Shown: positions 25,101-37,100 of the stretch, in pieces
Position numbering within the stretch: position 1 is the stretch's first letter
How the letters are laid out: every line of letters begins with the position of its first letter
Assembly: GCA_964019135.1 (NCBI GenBank)
Contig: OZ025252.1
Span: forward strand, 47,962,959-48,026,958
Source: Arenicola marina
Lineage: Eukaryota > Annelida > Polychaeta > Arenicolidae
Length of the DNA stretch: 64,000 nt
Direction of reading: 5' to 3'
The notes under the pieces: generated by a model
What the model was told of the DNA's origin: nothing
Databases searched by the model: none
The model's input: the letters and a program-made list of their open reading frames with translations, nothing else
Translations under genes and position numbers: made by a program

Positions 25101-28100
25101 TGGAAGACATCCAAACCGTTGAAGTGACATCAGAGCTTGAAGAAGACGGTAAAGTTTCAACCGATATAAGGTTTGAAACTGTTGTGGCGGAATCTGTCGT
25201 TGCTCCACCAGAAATAAAGGAAGGCGTTGATAGTGGAGACCGACCAGAAACTGTTGTAGTCGAGCCATTGGAGGTCGCTCCACAACTGGAAGATGTTGCT
25301 CCGACCACTGAACGAATTGAGACTACCTTGGTGGAGACTGGGGTGGTTCCTGAGGATGAACAAGATAATATTAAGGCGTTAGAAGGTCTTCAGAAGGAAG
25401 AAATCCAATCAGCAGAGGTGACATCAGAAATGAAAGAACATGAAGTGTCTACCAATGAACGACTTCACACGGTTGTGGCAGAATCTGTGGTTGCAACACC
25501 AGAAATAAAGGAAGGCATTGAGACTGGAGACCGACCAGAAACTGTCGCAGTCGAGGCATTTGAGGTCGCTTCAGAACTGGAAGATGTTGCACAGACCACT
25601 GGACGAATTGAGACTACGTTGGTGGAGACAGGAGTCGCTCCTGAGGATGAACAAGATAATATCAAGGCGGTAGAAGGTCTTAAAGGTGAAGATATCCAAC
25701 CTGTTGAAGTGACGTCAGAACTTGAGGAAGCTGATGTGTCCGTCTCTGGACGGCCTCAGACTGCTGTGGGGGTCACCTCCGTGGAGGGTGTTAACATAAA
25801 GGAGGGGGTGTCTGGGGATGAGCGGCCCGCCACCGTCGTCGTCACGCCTACACACGTGGCGTCCGAGCTGGAAGACGGTGACGTCACGACGGCTGACCGA
25901 GTGCGGACGGCCCTGGCGGAGACCGTGTACATTACAAGTGACGAGGACCAGTTATCTGCTGTGGAGCGACTGAAAACCAATGCGCTCGACTCTGTGAACG
26001 TGACGTCATCAAGAGAAGATGGTGAAATCTCCAGCTCGGATCGGGTGGAATCAGCTGTTGCCGTCTCTGCCCTACCCATTGACGGAGAAGAGCGGAATTT
26101 GTTGGAGTTGGATTCACCGTCGAGGGTTGCAGTAGAATTCAATGTGGAAGTTCCGGATAGTGACCTGGACCACGTGTCGACTGGGACTGGCACGGAGACA
26201 CGCGCGGTGGAGGTTGTGGTGACCGCGTTCAGTGAGGAGGACCAGCTGGCGGGGACGGAACCCCCGGCCAGCGGGAGGGTCGAGTCCGTGGAGGTGCAAC
26301 CAGCGGGAAGGGAGGACCGGGTGTCCGTGGGGGAACGCCCCGAGGTGGTCGTGGGGGCGCCGGAACCGGCCGAGGGGGAGGAGGATAGCCTGCCGACGCC
26401 TCAACCCGATGAAGAAACTTCGGAAGTTGAATCGGCAGATCTCTCCGTTACAGAACCACCAGCGAGTGTTGACAAAGATTCCAAGGGAATGGTTCCTAAA
26501 GCGTACCGTGATGCTTGGACCGATCATAGCTCGGAAACTCTTATCCTGGATTCGATCGCAGACAGCTTTGAGCTTAAAGATGGCCAGCTGGATCGTTACG
26601 GGAGACAGCAAGTGAAGGTGCCAGAGTCAGTGGTGGAAGTATCGGAGCGTGAAACCACCGAAGACATTAGTGAGGTCGATGCCACAGGAGCTGAGGCTGA
26701 CGTCGATGTGACGGCCGAAGAAGGACCGGAAGCGATTGGCGCCGTGTCCACCTTTGTACCGGAAGTGCTGGTGGGAGAGGCAGAAGTGAGTGATTTGGCT
26801 TCTCCGGATGACGTCATTGCTCCTCCGGCTGCAGTGAAAGCACCGGAAACTGTCGAAATAACACTGGAAGGGAGAGACCGGGAGGACATTCCAGAAGATA
26901 CCGCCCCTCCCTCCGCGGATGACACCTCGGTCATCAGCCGTAAGGGCCCGGAAACCCCGGCGTTGGACCTGGGATTGGCGGAGGACGCGGCTGGCGGAGG
27001 GGAGTTGGAGACGGGTGTGCTGCCCGACCAGATGGCGATGGACAGGGATGGCAATGTGATGGCGCCCCAGAGGGAGGCTGGAGCAGTGCAGCAAGGTGCA
27101 TCAGATGACCTGGCCTTCCACGCCCCTGAAGACACGGCCTCCTCCTTAGAGCTTCACGAGCATGTCGGGGACGAGATATCGTGGGAACGCGTTACAGCAG
27201 TCCTGGACGTCGATGAGAATCGTGGTTCCGAGAGACAAATATTGCCCGAGGAGCTGACCCTGACACAGGGTTACGAGGGCACGAGCCTCGAGCTGGAGGA
27301 CTTCTCAGAGCAGGGTCCAGTGTCGATGATCTCAGCCGATAAGACCCTGGATATTCCAGACCGACCGCCAGGTCAAAGGTCACAGACCCCATCTGACCTG
27401 ACCTTGAGTCTCGCCGATGGTGACACAAGTCTTACCATGGAAGGTGCCGGTGACTTCACAGACCAGGGTCCGGTGTCGAGGATCTCAGCCGATAAGACCC
27501 TGGAGATTCCAGACCGACAGCCAGGTCAAAGGTCACAGACCCCATCTGACCTGACCTTGAGTCTCGCCGATGGTGACACAAGTCTTACCATGGAAGGTGC
27601 CGATGACTTCACAGACCATGGTCCGGTGTCGATGATCTCAGCCGATAAGACCCTGGATATTCCAGACCGACAGCCAGGTCAAAGGTCACAGACTCCATCT
27701 GACCTGACCTTGAGTCTCGCCGATGGTGACACAAGTCTTACCATGGAAGGTGCCGGTGACTTCACAGACCAGGGTCCGGTGTCGATGATCTCAGCCGATA
27801 AGACCCTGGAGATTCCAGACCGACAGCCAGGTCAAAGGTCACAGACCCCATCTGACCTGACCTTGAGTCTCGCCGATGGTGACACAAGTCTTACCATGGA
27901 AGGTGCCGGTGACTTCACAGACCAGGGTCCGGTGTCGATGATCTCAGCCGATAAGACCTTGGAGATTCCAGACCGACAGCCAGGTCAAAGGTCACAGACT
28001 CCATCTGACCTGACCTTGAGTCTCGCCGACGGTGACACTACATTCATGATGGGTGATGACTCAGGTCTGGGCACGCTGGAGTATGCCGGGCCCCTCGTCG

Positions 28101-31100
28101 AGCCCAAATTACCGCCAGGGTCACAACAACTACCCTCTGACGTCACCGTGGGTGGTGTAACCCAGGAGATGTTGTTGGGTGAGCGGGCGGAGGAGAGAAT
28201 CGCTCAGCTGGAAGCCGGTGCAGAGATACAGGAAGTGACTGTAATGCCAGTGGAAGGCTTGGGTGAGGACAAGGTACCTGGCTTGGGTGACGACAAGGTA
28301 CCAGGCGTGGGTGACGACAAGGCACCAGGCTTGGGTGATGACAAGGCACCAGGCGTGGGTGACGACAAGGCACCAGGCTTGGGTGACGACAATGTACCAG
28401 GCTTGGGTGACGCGGGACCAGGCTTGGGTGACGACAAGGCACCATGCTTGGATGACAAGGCACCAGACTTGGGTGACGACAAGGCACCAGGCTTGGGTGA
28501 CGACAAGGCCCCAGGTTTGGGTGACGACAAGGCACCAGGCTTGGGTGACGAGGCACCCGGCTTGGGTGACGACAAGGCACCAGGCTTGGGTGACGAGGCA
28601 CCAGGCTTGGGTGACGACAAGGCACCAGGCTTGGGTGACGATAAGGCCCCAGGCTTGGGTGACGACAAGGCACCAGGCTTGGGTGACGAGGCACCCGGCT
28701 TGGGTGACGACAAGGCACCAGGCTTGGGTGACGACAAGGAACCAGGCTTGGGTGACGACAAGGCACCATGCTTGGGTGACGACAAGACACCAGGCTTGGG
28801 TGACGACAAGGCACCAGGCTTGGGTGACGACAAGGCACCAGGCTTGGGTGACGACAAGGCACCAGGCTTCGGTGACGACAAGGCACCAGGCTTGGGTGAC
28901 AACAAGGCACCAGGCTTGGGTGACGAGGCACCAGGCTTGGGTGACGACAAGACACCAGACTTGGGTGACGACAAGGCACCAGGCTTGGGTGACGAGGCAC
29001 CAGGCTTGGGTGACGACAAGGAACGAGGCTTTGGTGACGACAAGGCACCAGGCTTGGGTGACGACAAGACACCAGGCTTGGGTGACGACAAGGCACCAGG
29101 CTTGGGTGACGACAAGGCACCAGGCTTGCGTGACGACAAGGCACCAGGCTTGGGTGACGCGGCACCAGGCTTGGGTGACGACAAGGCACCAGGCTTGGGT
29201 GACGACAAGGCACCAGGCTTGGGTGACGAGGCACCAGGCTTGGGTGACGACAAGGCACCAGGCTTGGGTGACGAGGCACCAGGCTTGGGTGACGACAAGG
29301 CACCAGGCTTGGGTGACGAGGCACCAGGCTTGGCTGACGACAAGGCACCAGGCTTGGGTGACGACAGAGAACCAGGCTTGGGTGACGACAAGGCACCAGG
29401 CTTGGGTGACGACAAGGCACCAGGCTTGGGTGACGACAATGTACCAGGCTTGGGTGACGACAAGGAACCAGGCGTGAGTGACGAGGCACCAGGCTTGGGT
29501 GAGGAAGCTCCATTGGTTCGCCCCGGGGTGGACACCAGGGTTGGCCCAATGGGAAGCGGTGTCGACGACGAGTTACTGGAGTATGCTGAGGCGCCGGAGC
29601 ACCTGTTTGAAGACGAGGTGCGTCACGACACCAGTCGCGTTACCACCGACGTTCTGGACGAGACTTGGGCAGAGGCTGGTGGCGAGACCAGACAAGACGC
29701 CGGGCGGGAACAAGATCCATCGGAACTCAGCATCACACATCTCCAAGATGGCGGCGCTGTTATTGAAGACCCCGCCCAACTGGAGAGGGCTAGTCCAGAC
29801 GATACTGTAGCGGTTCAAACCCCGGTCACTGAGACTGATCATATAGACCATAATATCCCCGTGCTGCCACCTGACGAGGACGAGGACGACTGGGCGGATG
29901 CCGAATCTGGCCGGGATGGAGATATGGAGGTCACAGAGGAAGGTCAAAGGGTGAAGGAAGGACGCCAGCAGCTGCCGTCTGGGTTGGCTGTTGAGGGTAC
30001 GACGGCGGTGACTGAGATAACAGGGGAGTACCAACCGGAGCAGGTGGCTGTGGGTGGAGAACAGAGAGACTTTGTTCCGGCGACAGAGGCCAGGGAGCAG
30101 TTGCCGGGAGCCGCATCCACCTCGGTACTGTCCGTAGCTGGGGAACAGATGCCGGCAGGCGTTACCACGACGACAGCCACCCTGGGGGGCCAGATCATGG
30201 CTCCTGTACCTACACCGAGTGACCAGGCTCCGTCTGTTGTCACCACGGCGACGGCACCGGAACCGGAACCTGGCGATGACACGCCCGCCACCAGGCTGGG
30301 CGAACTGTTGCCTTCCGATGTCTCTGTGTCGCTAGAGGGCGGGGCTGTGGACAGCCTCGGGGTCTATGCGGGAGACGCCCAGCTGCCCGAGTCTCGGACG
30401 ATGTCGGAGGGCGGCAGTGGCGTGCGACGGTTTGGTCAGCTCCTACCAGCGGACCTGGAGCGCGACCTGGCGGTGAACGATGGCGGCGTGTGGGCCGCTG
30501 ATGACGTCACGACAGGAAGGACGATGATCGAGGGCCCGGATGTTGTCCGACCGGGGGAGTTGGGCGTTCCAGGCGGAGAGGGTTTGGATGATGGCCTTGG
30601 GGTGGGACACCCCACCAAGGAGGATTGGCCACAGTGTGATACCAGCGATATCAGGGATATCAGCGATACCAGGGATATCAGGGATACCAGCGATATGAGG
30701 GATATCAGCAAAGAAACGCCCTTGCAAGACGAATCAGTTACCGATGTCACGGAGCGCGTGCAATTATTGGATGATACCGATGTGACGTCACTGGATCCGG
30801 ACCAATCAGAATCCATTTCCCATCGCCTGGTGAAGGTGGAGACCGACACCAGAGTAATGTCCTCTGACGTAGACATGCCTGAGACCGGAGTCCTTTCACC
30901 CGCAGCTTTACAAATGGGAGGTCAGCTGCCCCCAGGGAGGGTGTCCGGGGTCGGGGTATCTCTGGGTGAGGGTGCGCCAGGCGGGGGTGAGGAGGAGGGT
31001 GGAGGCACGGCGGTCGACGGTGGGGCCCCGTCTGAGGACGGGTCGGGAGGTGTCCCCACTGGCTCTGCTACAGACAGCAAGGAGGACCAGGTAAAGGTGC

Positions 31101-34100
31101 CCTCTGGGCGGTCGGTGCACCCATCGGTGCACCCATCGGTGCACCCTGCGATACGGCTTCAGTATAGCCCACTCCTGCATCTATATCCCGGCATGGTCCC
31201 CCGGCCTTTATTTCCATGTTTTATTTTGACATGTTACGTCATATCTCCACGGTGTTAGTAGTGATTTAGTTAGTGCGGTAACGTGCAATACCCCGGTACC
31301 ATGCATGGCTAGACGTTATAACCTCGACCGAGGCTTGGTTTCCAGGGTTGCGTGGGTCTGCGAGCCCTGGCTGCTGGGTGGTCGGCGCAGGCAGCTCTGG
31401 GTTCTCCTTACTAAATGTTCAAATTTACAGGTGGCTGCCAACAATGCTATTCTCTTCCACGTGGTTCCTTAAACCAACAACCCTCTTTGCTCTTGGCGTC
31501 TGTTGGCCCCCTCCTTCTGACGCTGTTGTCATGACGCCTGCTGCCCCCTCCCTCTGACAATTATCTACACTCTGTCTTGATAAACTAAGCCTGAAGGGTC
31601 ACGTGACCTGTCAAAAGTGGCGTCGCTCTCCAATACTCGCTTGTGTGATTTGCGTGATTTTCGCTTGACCTTGCCTCTATAGCCATCATCCCACTCCAAT
31701 GTATACCTTGCCGCTATAGCCACCATCCCACTCCACTGTACCTGTGATACCGTCGGAATAAAGACACGCCAGCTTGGGCGCCGGGCTGACCGCTTGTAAT
31801 GACCGGCCGTTGGCCAGCAGGCCTTGCTTCTCCCCGCTCGCCGTGCGCCGGGCTGGCCGCTTGTAATGACCGGCCGTTGGCCAGCAGGCCTCGCCACTCC
31901 CCGCTCGCCGTGCGCCGGGCTGGCCGCTTGTAATGACCGGCCGTTGGCCAGCAGGCCTCGCTACTCCCCGCTCGCCGTGCGCCGGGCTGGCCGCTTGTAA
32001 TGACCGGCCGTTGGCCAGCAGGCCTCGCTACTCCCCGCTCACCGTGCTTCACTGGCCGTCCGTCAATCAGAACCTATCAACTACATAGTTAAGATATCTG
32101 TTGGCTGCTCTGCGGAACCTGGCGATGGTTTCTGGAGACGACAGCTCGTGGTGACTTGCTTCCTTCTATGTGTCATGTGTCTAATAATCTTAATTAATGT
32201 CTGCAAACTTGTCATGTGTGCGAACAGACCATCGTAATGATGCAGTTACCTCGATGATAGTAGTTAAAGTTTGCAATACCTCATTTATACCTAACTCAAC
32301 ACACCCTCTACTAAACGTACTGTCAATGCAGGACAACACACCCTCTACTAAACGTACTGTATATGCAGGACAACACACCCTCTACTAAACGTACTGTCAA
32401 TGCAGGACAACACACCCTCTACTAAACGTACTGTCAATGCAGGACAACACACCCTCTACTAAACGTACTGTCAATGCATGACAACACACCCTCTACTAAA
32501 CGTACTGTATATGCAGGACAACACACCCTCTACTAAACGTACTGTATATGCAGGACAACACACCCTCTACTAAACGTACTGTCAATGCAGGACAACACAC
32601 CCTCTACTAAACGTACTGTATATGCAGGACAACACACCCTCTACTAAACGTACTGTCAATGCAGGACAACACACCCTCTACTAAACGTACGGTCAATGCA
32701 GGACAACACACCCTCTACTAAACGTACTGTATATGCAGGACAACACACCCTCTACTGAACGTACTGTCAATGCAGGACAACACACCCTCTACTAAACGTA
32801 CTGTCAATGCAGGACAACACACCCTCTACTAAACGTACTGTCAATGCAGGACAACACACCCTCTACTAAACGTACTATCAATGCAGGACAACACACCCTC
32901 TACTAAACGTACTGTATATGTAGGACAACACACCCTCTACTAAACGTACTGTCAATGCAGGACAACACACCCTCTACTAAACGTACTGTCAATGCAGGAC
33001 AACACACCCTCTACTAAACGTACTGTCAATGCAGGACAACACACCCTCTACTAAACGTACTGTCAATGCAGGACAACACACCCTCTACTAAACGTACTGT
33101 ATATGTAGGACAACACACCCTCTACTAAACGTACTGTATATGCAGGACAACACACCCTCTACTAAACGTACTGTATATGCAGGACAACACACCCTCTACT
33201 AAACGTACTGTATATGCAGGACAACACACCCTCTACTAAACGTACTGTCAATGCAGGACAACACACCCTCTACTAAACGTACTGTATATGCAGGACAACA
33301 CACCCTCTACTAAACGTACTGTATAGGCGGGACAACACACCCTCTACTAAACGTACTGTATATGTAGGACAACACACCCTCTACTAAACGTACTGTCAAT
33401 GCAGGACAACACACCCTCTACTAAACGTACTGTAAATGCAGGACAACACACCCTCTACTAAACGTACTGTCAATGCAGGACAACACACCCTCTACTAAAC
33501 GTACTGTCAATGCAGGACAACACACCCTCTACTAAACGTACTGTCAATGCAGGACAACACACCCTCTACTAAACGTACTGTCAATGCAGGACAACACACC
33601 CTCTACTAAACGTACTGTATATGCAGGACAACACACCCTCTACTAAACGTACTGTCAATGCAGGACAACACACCCTCTACTAAACGTACTGTCAATGCAG
33701 GACAACACACCCTCTACTAAACGTACTGTATATGCAGGACAACACACCCTCTACTAAACGTACTGTATATGCAGGACAACACACCCTCTACTAAACGTAC
33801 TGTCAATGCAGGACAACACACCCTCTACTAAACGTACTGTATATGCAGGACAACACACCCTCTACTAAACGTACTGTCAATGCAGGACAACACACCCTCT
33901 ACTAAACGTACGGTCAATGCAGGACAACACACCCTCTACTAAACGTACTGTATATGCAGGACAACACACCCTCTACTAAACGTACTGTCAATGCAGGACA
34001 ACACACCCTCTACTAAACGTACTGTCAATGCAGGACAACACACCCTCTACTAAACGTACTGTCAATGCAGGACAACACACCCTCTACTAAACGTACTGTC

Positions 34101-37100
34101 AATGCAGGACAACACACCCTCTACTAAACGTACTGTATATGTAGGACAACACACCCTCTACTAAACGTACTGTCAATGCAGGACAACACACCCTCTACTA
34201 AACGTACTGTCAATGCAGGACAACACACCCTCTACTAAACGTACTGTCAATGCAGGACAACACACCCTCTACTAAACGTACTGTCAATGCAGGACAACAC
34301 ACCCTCTACTAAACGTACTGTATATGTAGGACAACACACCCTCTACTAAACGTACTGTATATGCAGGACAACACACCCTCTACTAAACGTACTGTATATG
34401 CAGGACAACACACTCTCTACTAAACGTACTGTATATGCAGGACAACACACCCTCTACTAAACGTACTGTCAATGCAGGACAACACACCCTCTACTAAACG
34501 TACTGTATATGCAGGACAACACACCCTCTACTAAACGTACTGTATAGGCGGGACAACACACCCTCTACTAAACGTACTGTATATGTAGGACAACACACCC
34601 TCTACTAAACGTACTGTCAATGCAGGACAACACACCCTCTACTAAACGTACTGTAAATGCAGGACAACACACCCTCTACTAAACGTACTGTCAATGCAGG
34701 ACAACACACCCTCTACTAAACGTACTGTCAATGCAGGACAACACACCCTCTACTAAACGTACTGTCAATGCAGGACAACACACCCTCTACTAAACGTACT
34801 GTCAATGCAGGACAACACACCCTCTACTAAACGTACTGTATATGCAGGACAACACACCCTCTACTAAACGTACTGTCAATGCAGGACAACACACCCTCTA
34901 CTAAACGTACTGTATAGGCGGGACAACACACCCTCTACTAAACGTACTGTCAATGCATGACAATAAATGGCAATAGTGTGTTCTATGCATTAAGTAGAGA
35001 TACCTACCTACAGTGGATTGAATATGTTGATTCGATCGTATCAACTAATGGTTTGTTGTCGGTAATCGCATGTCACTCTGCAGTGAGCTTACAACCGATC
35101 AGTCGTCAGTAAATACCATGTCGAGGCACCTTGCATGATGAACGCTAACATGGCAACTATTGCTAACACTTCAGTCGCTACAGGAAATCAATTGCTTTTC
35201 AGAAACAGTTCTTGATTGTAGTTTTATCGAATTTATATTAATTGATAACACGTATGATTCTATTGGATTTGTAGTGTAAGCCTGTGACCTAAAATGCTTT
35301 GACAGTTTGATATTGATTGTACTTCACCCAACTAAGAGAATTATACAACTTATAGAAGTTTCCGATTTTACTATAAAACATCGACAAACTCATATATATA
35401 TACATATTGTGTTCGTTGTGAATTGACAAGGTTATGTGAACACCATTTGCTTGTTCCCATTTCCGAGCCGCCTTATCGCCAGTTACTTGCTTGTGTGTAC
35501 AGCGAGGCCCGTGTTACATGCTTATGACTTGGGCACTCTGCAGCGGGTGCCGGGCGGCGGCCACCTGGGACCTGCCGCGGAGGACCAGCGGCGGTATCAG
35601 ACTGCCCTCCAGGACATGACGCGCCGCCTGGAGCAGGCCAAGCGGGGCTGTGCGCAGACCGACCCCTCCCAACTCACGGCCGGCGCCCTCCAGCAGCACC
35701 TCGCCGACAACCGGGTCAGCACCACGCAGCAATGCGTATTCGGAACCTTCTGTCATTTCGTACCAATGCTTCTAAACTTCATGACACTTGGTACCCAAGC
35801 TAGTTTTGAGCTCTGCCAGTTAATACCCATGCCACTGAGCATTGTCTTCCGGAATTGTATCGGTTCACAAATATAATGACATGACATGACAAATATAGAA
35901 CACAAATATATGAGTAATTATCAATTAGAAAAATGTCTACATGTAGTGATTCCAAAATATTACCAAATACAAGTGTTATTAATTGATTAGGCGTTGCAAG
36001 TGTATGCAACCCATGAAGTCTTCTAGTCAATCTGTTGCATTGCATGCTGCAGTTATTAACTTAGAGCTTACATGTGAGAGCTTTGCTGTGTTCCAGAACA
36101 CGTTGCTGGAGCTGGAGCTGATGCAGGCTGAGATCCAGCGGCTGCAGCGGGAGGGCCAGGCGGTGGCGGGTGAGGGCGATCCGGAAGGCCGGGAGACTAT
36201 GCAGGCCACGCTCAAGCTGCTGACCGACCGCTACAACAACCTGCTCGCCGACGCCACCGAGAACCAGCGAGCGCTGGAGGTAGGCGGCAGGGCGCCCCCT
36301 GGACCCGAGACTGCGCACTGTGTAATGCCTTTACCCCATTTGGTGTTAAGTGTTATGTCGATCCAGTCATCTATAGATCGACGTCGTCTTGTGCCGCTTT
36401 GTCTACATTCTGTTCTGCATTATGCATATCTTTGGTCAAGTCGATCAGATGTATAACAAGCATCTCTGTGGCTTGCGCACAACGCTGCAACCGCGTGACT
36501 GTCCATGGCTTGATTACTACATGTGTGTACATATTTGTTTCTTGCCGCTTCTAGTCGACTGCCCTGGAGCGCCAGAAGCACGCCCAGGATGGCAGGCTGT
36601 ACAATGACAAGGTCGAGGAGTTCCAGGACTGGCTGACGTCCGCTAAGATAGCCCATTCCGGCGAGCCGACGTCCGGATACGACACGGCCTACCTCCGACA
36701 ACAGCTCAAGGAAAACCAGGTCAGAATCTCTTGTTATATTCATCTAAGGCATTTGTCTTAATCAGCTGTACTTTCTTCCTCAAGCTTAAACCTATCACCG
36801 AAGGCCGCATATTAGAAAACTGATGGGGTTTCAATGGTGTAAGGTTCCAGTTTTAGGCGTGTATGCTATCCAATGTCACCGCCATCATGTAAGAGATGAG
36901 GTGTCAGTCTGTCTGTGAAGTAACGTTTGCACCATGGATGTTGCCGTCAGAACCGTTATAAGCTATCCAAACATGTCGTTCTGCCGACTAAGGGATGAAG
37001 TGTAAGTCTGTCTGTGAAGTGACGTTTGTACTGTGGATGTTGCCGACAGAACCTGCAGGACGAGTTGAGCGAGCGCCTCCAGCAGCTATCCGACCTTGCT

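Noticed and set aside
22948-25308. 786-codon antisense open frame opposite the 98-residue repeat
   Set aside because: Mirror of the coding repeat (period 294 is a multiple of three). Ser/Thr-rich reading, no splice or family support; the + strand frame is continuous with nesprin.
28143-29549. Open frames of 404-468 codons in other frames over the octapeptide array
   Set aside because: Any stop-free 24/21-bp repeat is open in several frames. Pro/His/Arg-rich readings have no context.
32283-34966. CRISPR-like array
   Set aside because: Pure head-to-tail 37-bp repeats without unique spacers, in an intron of an animal gene.
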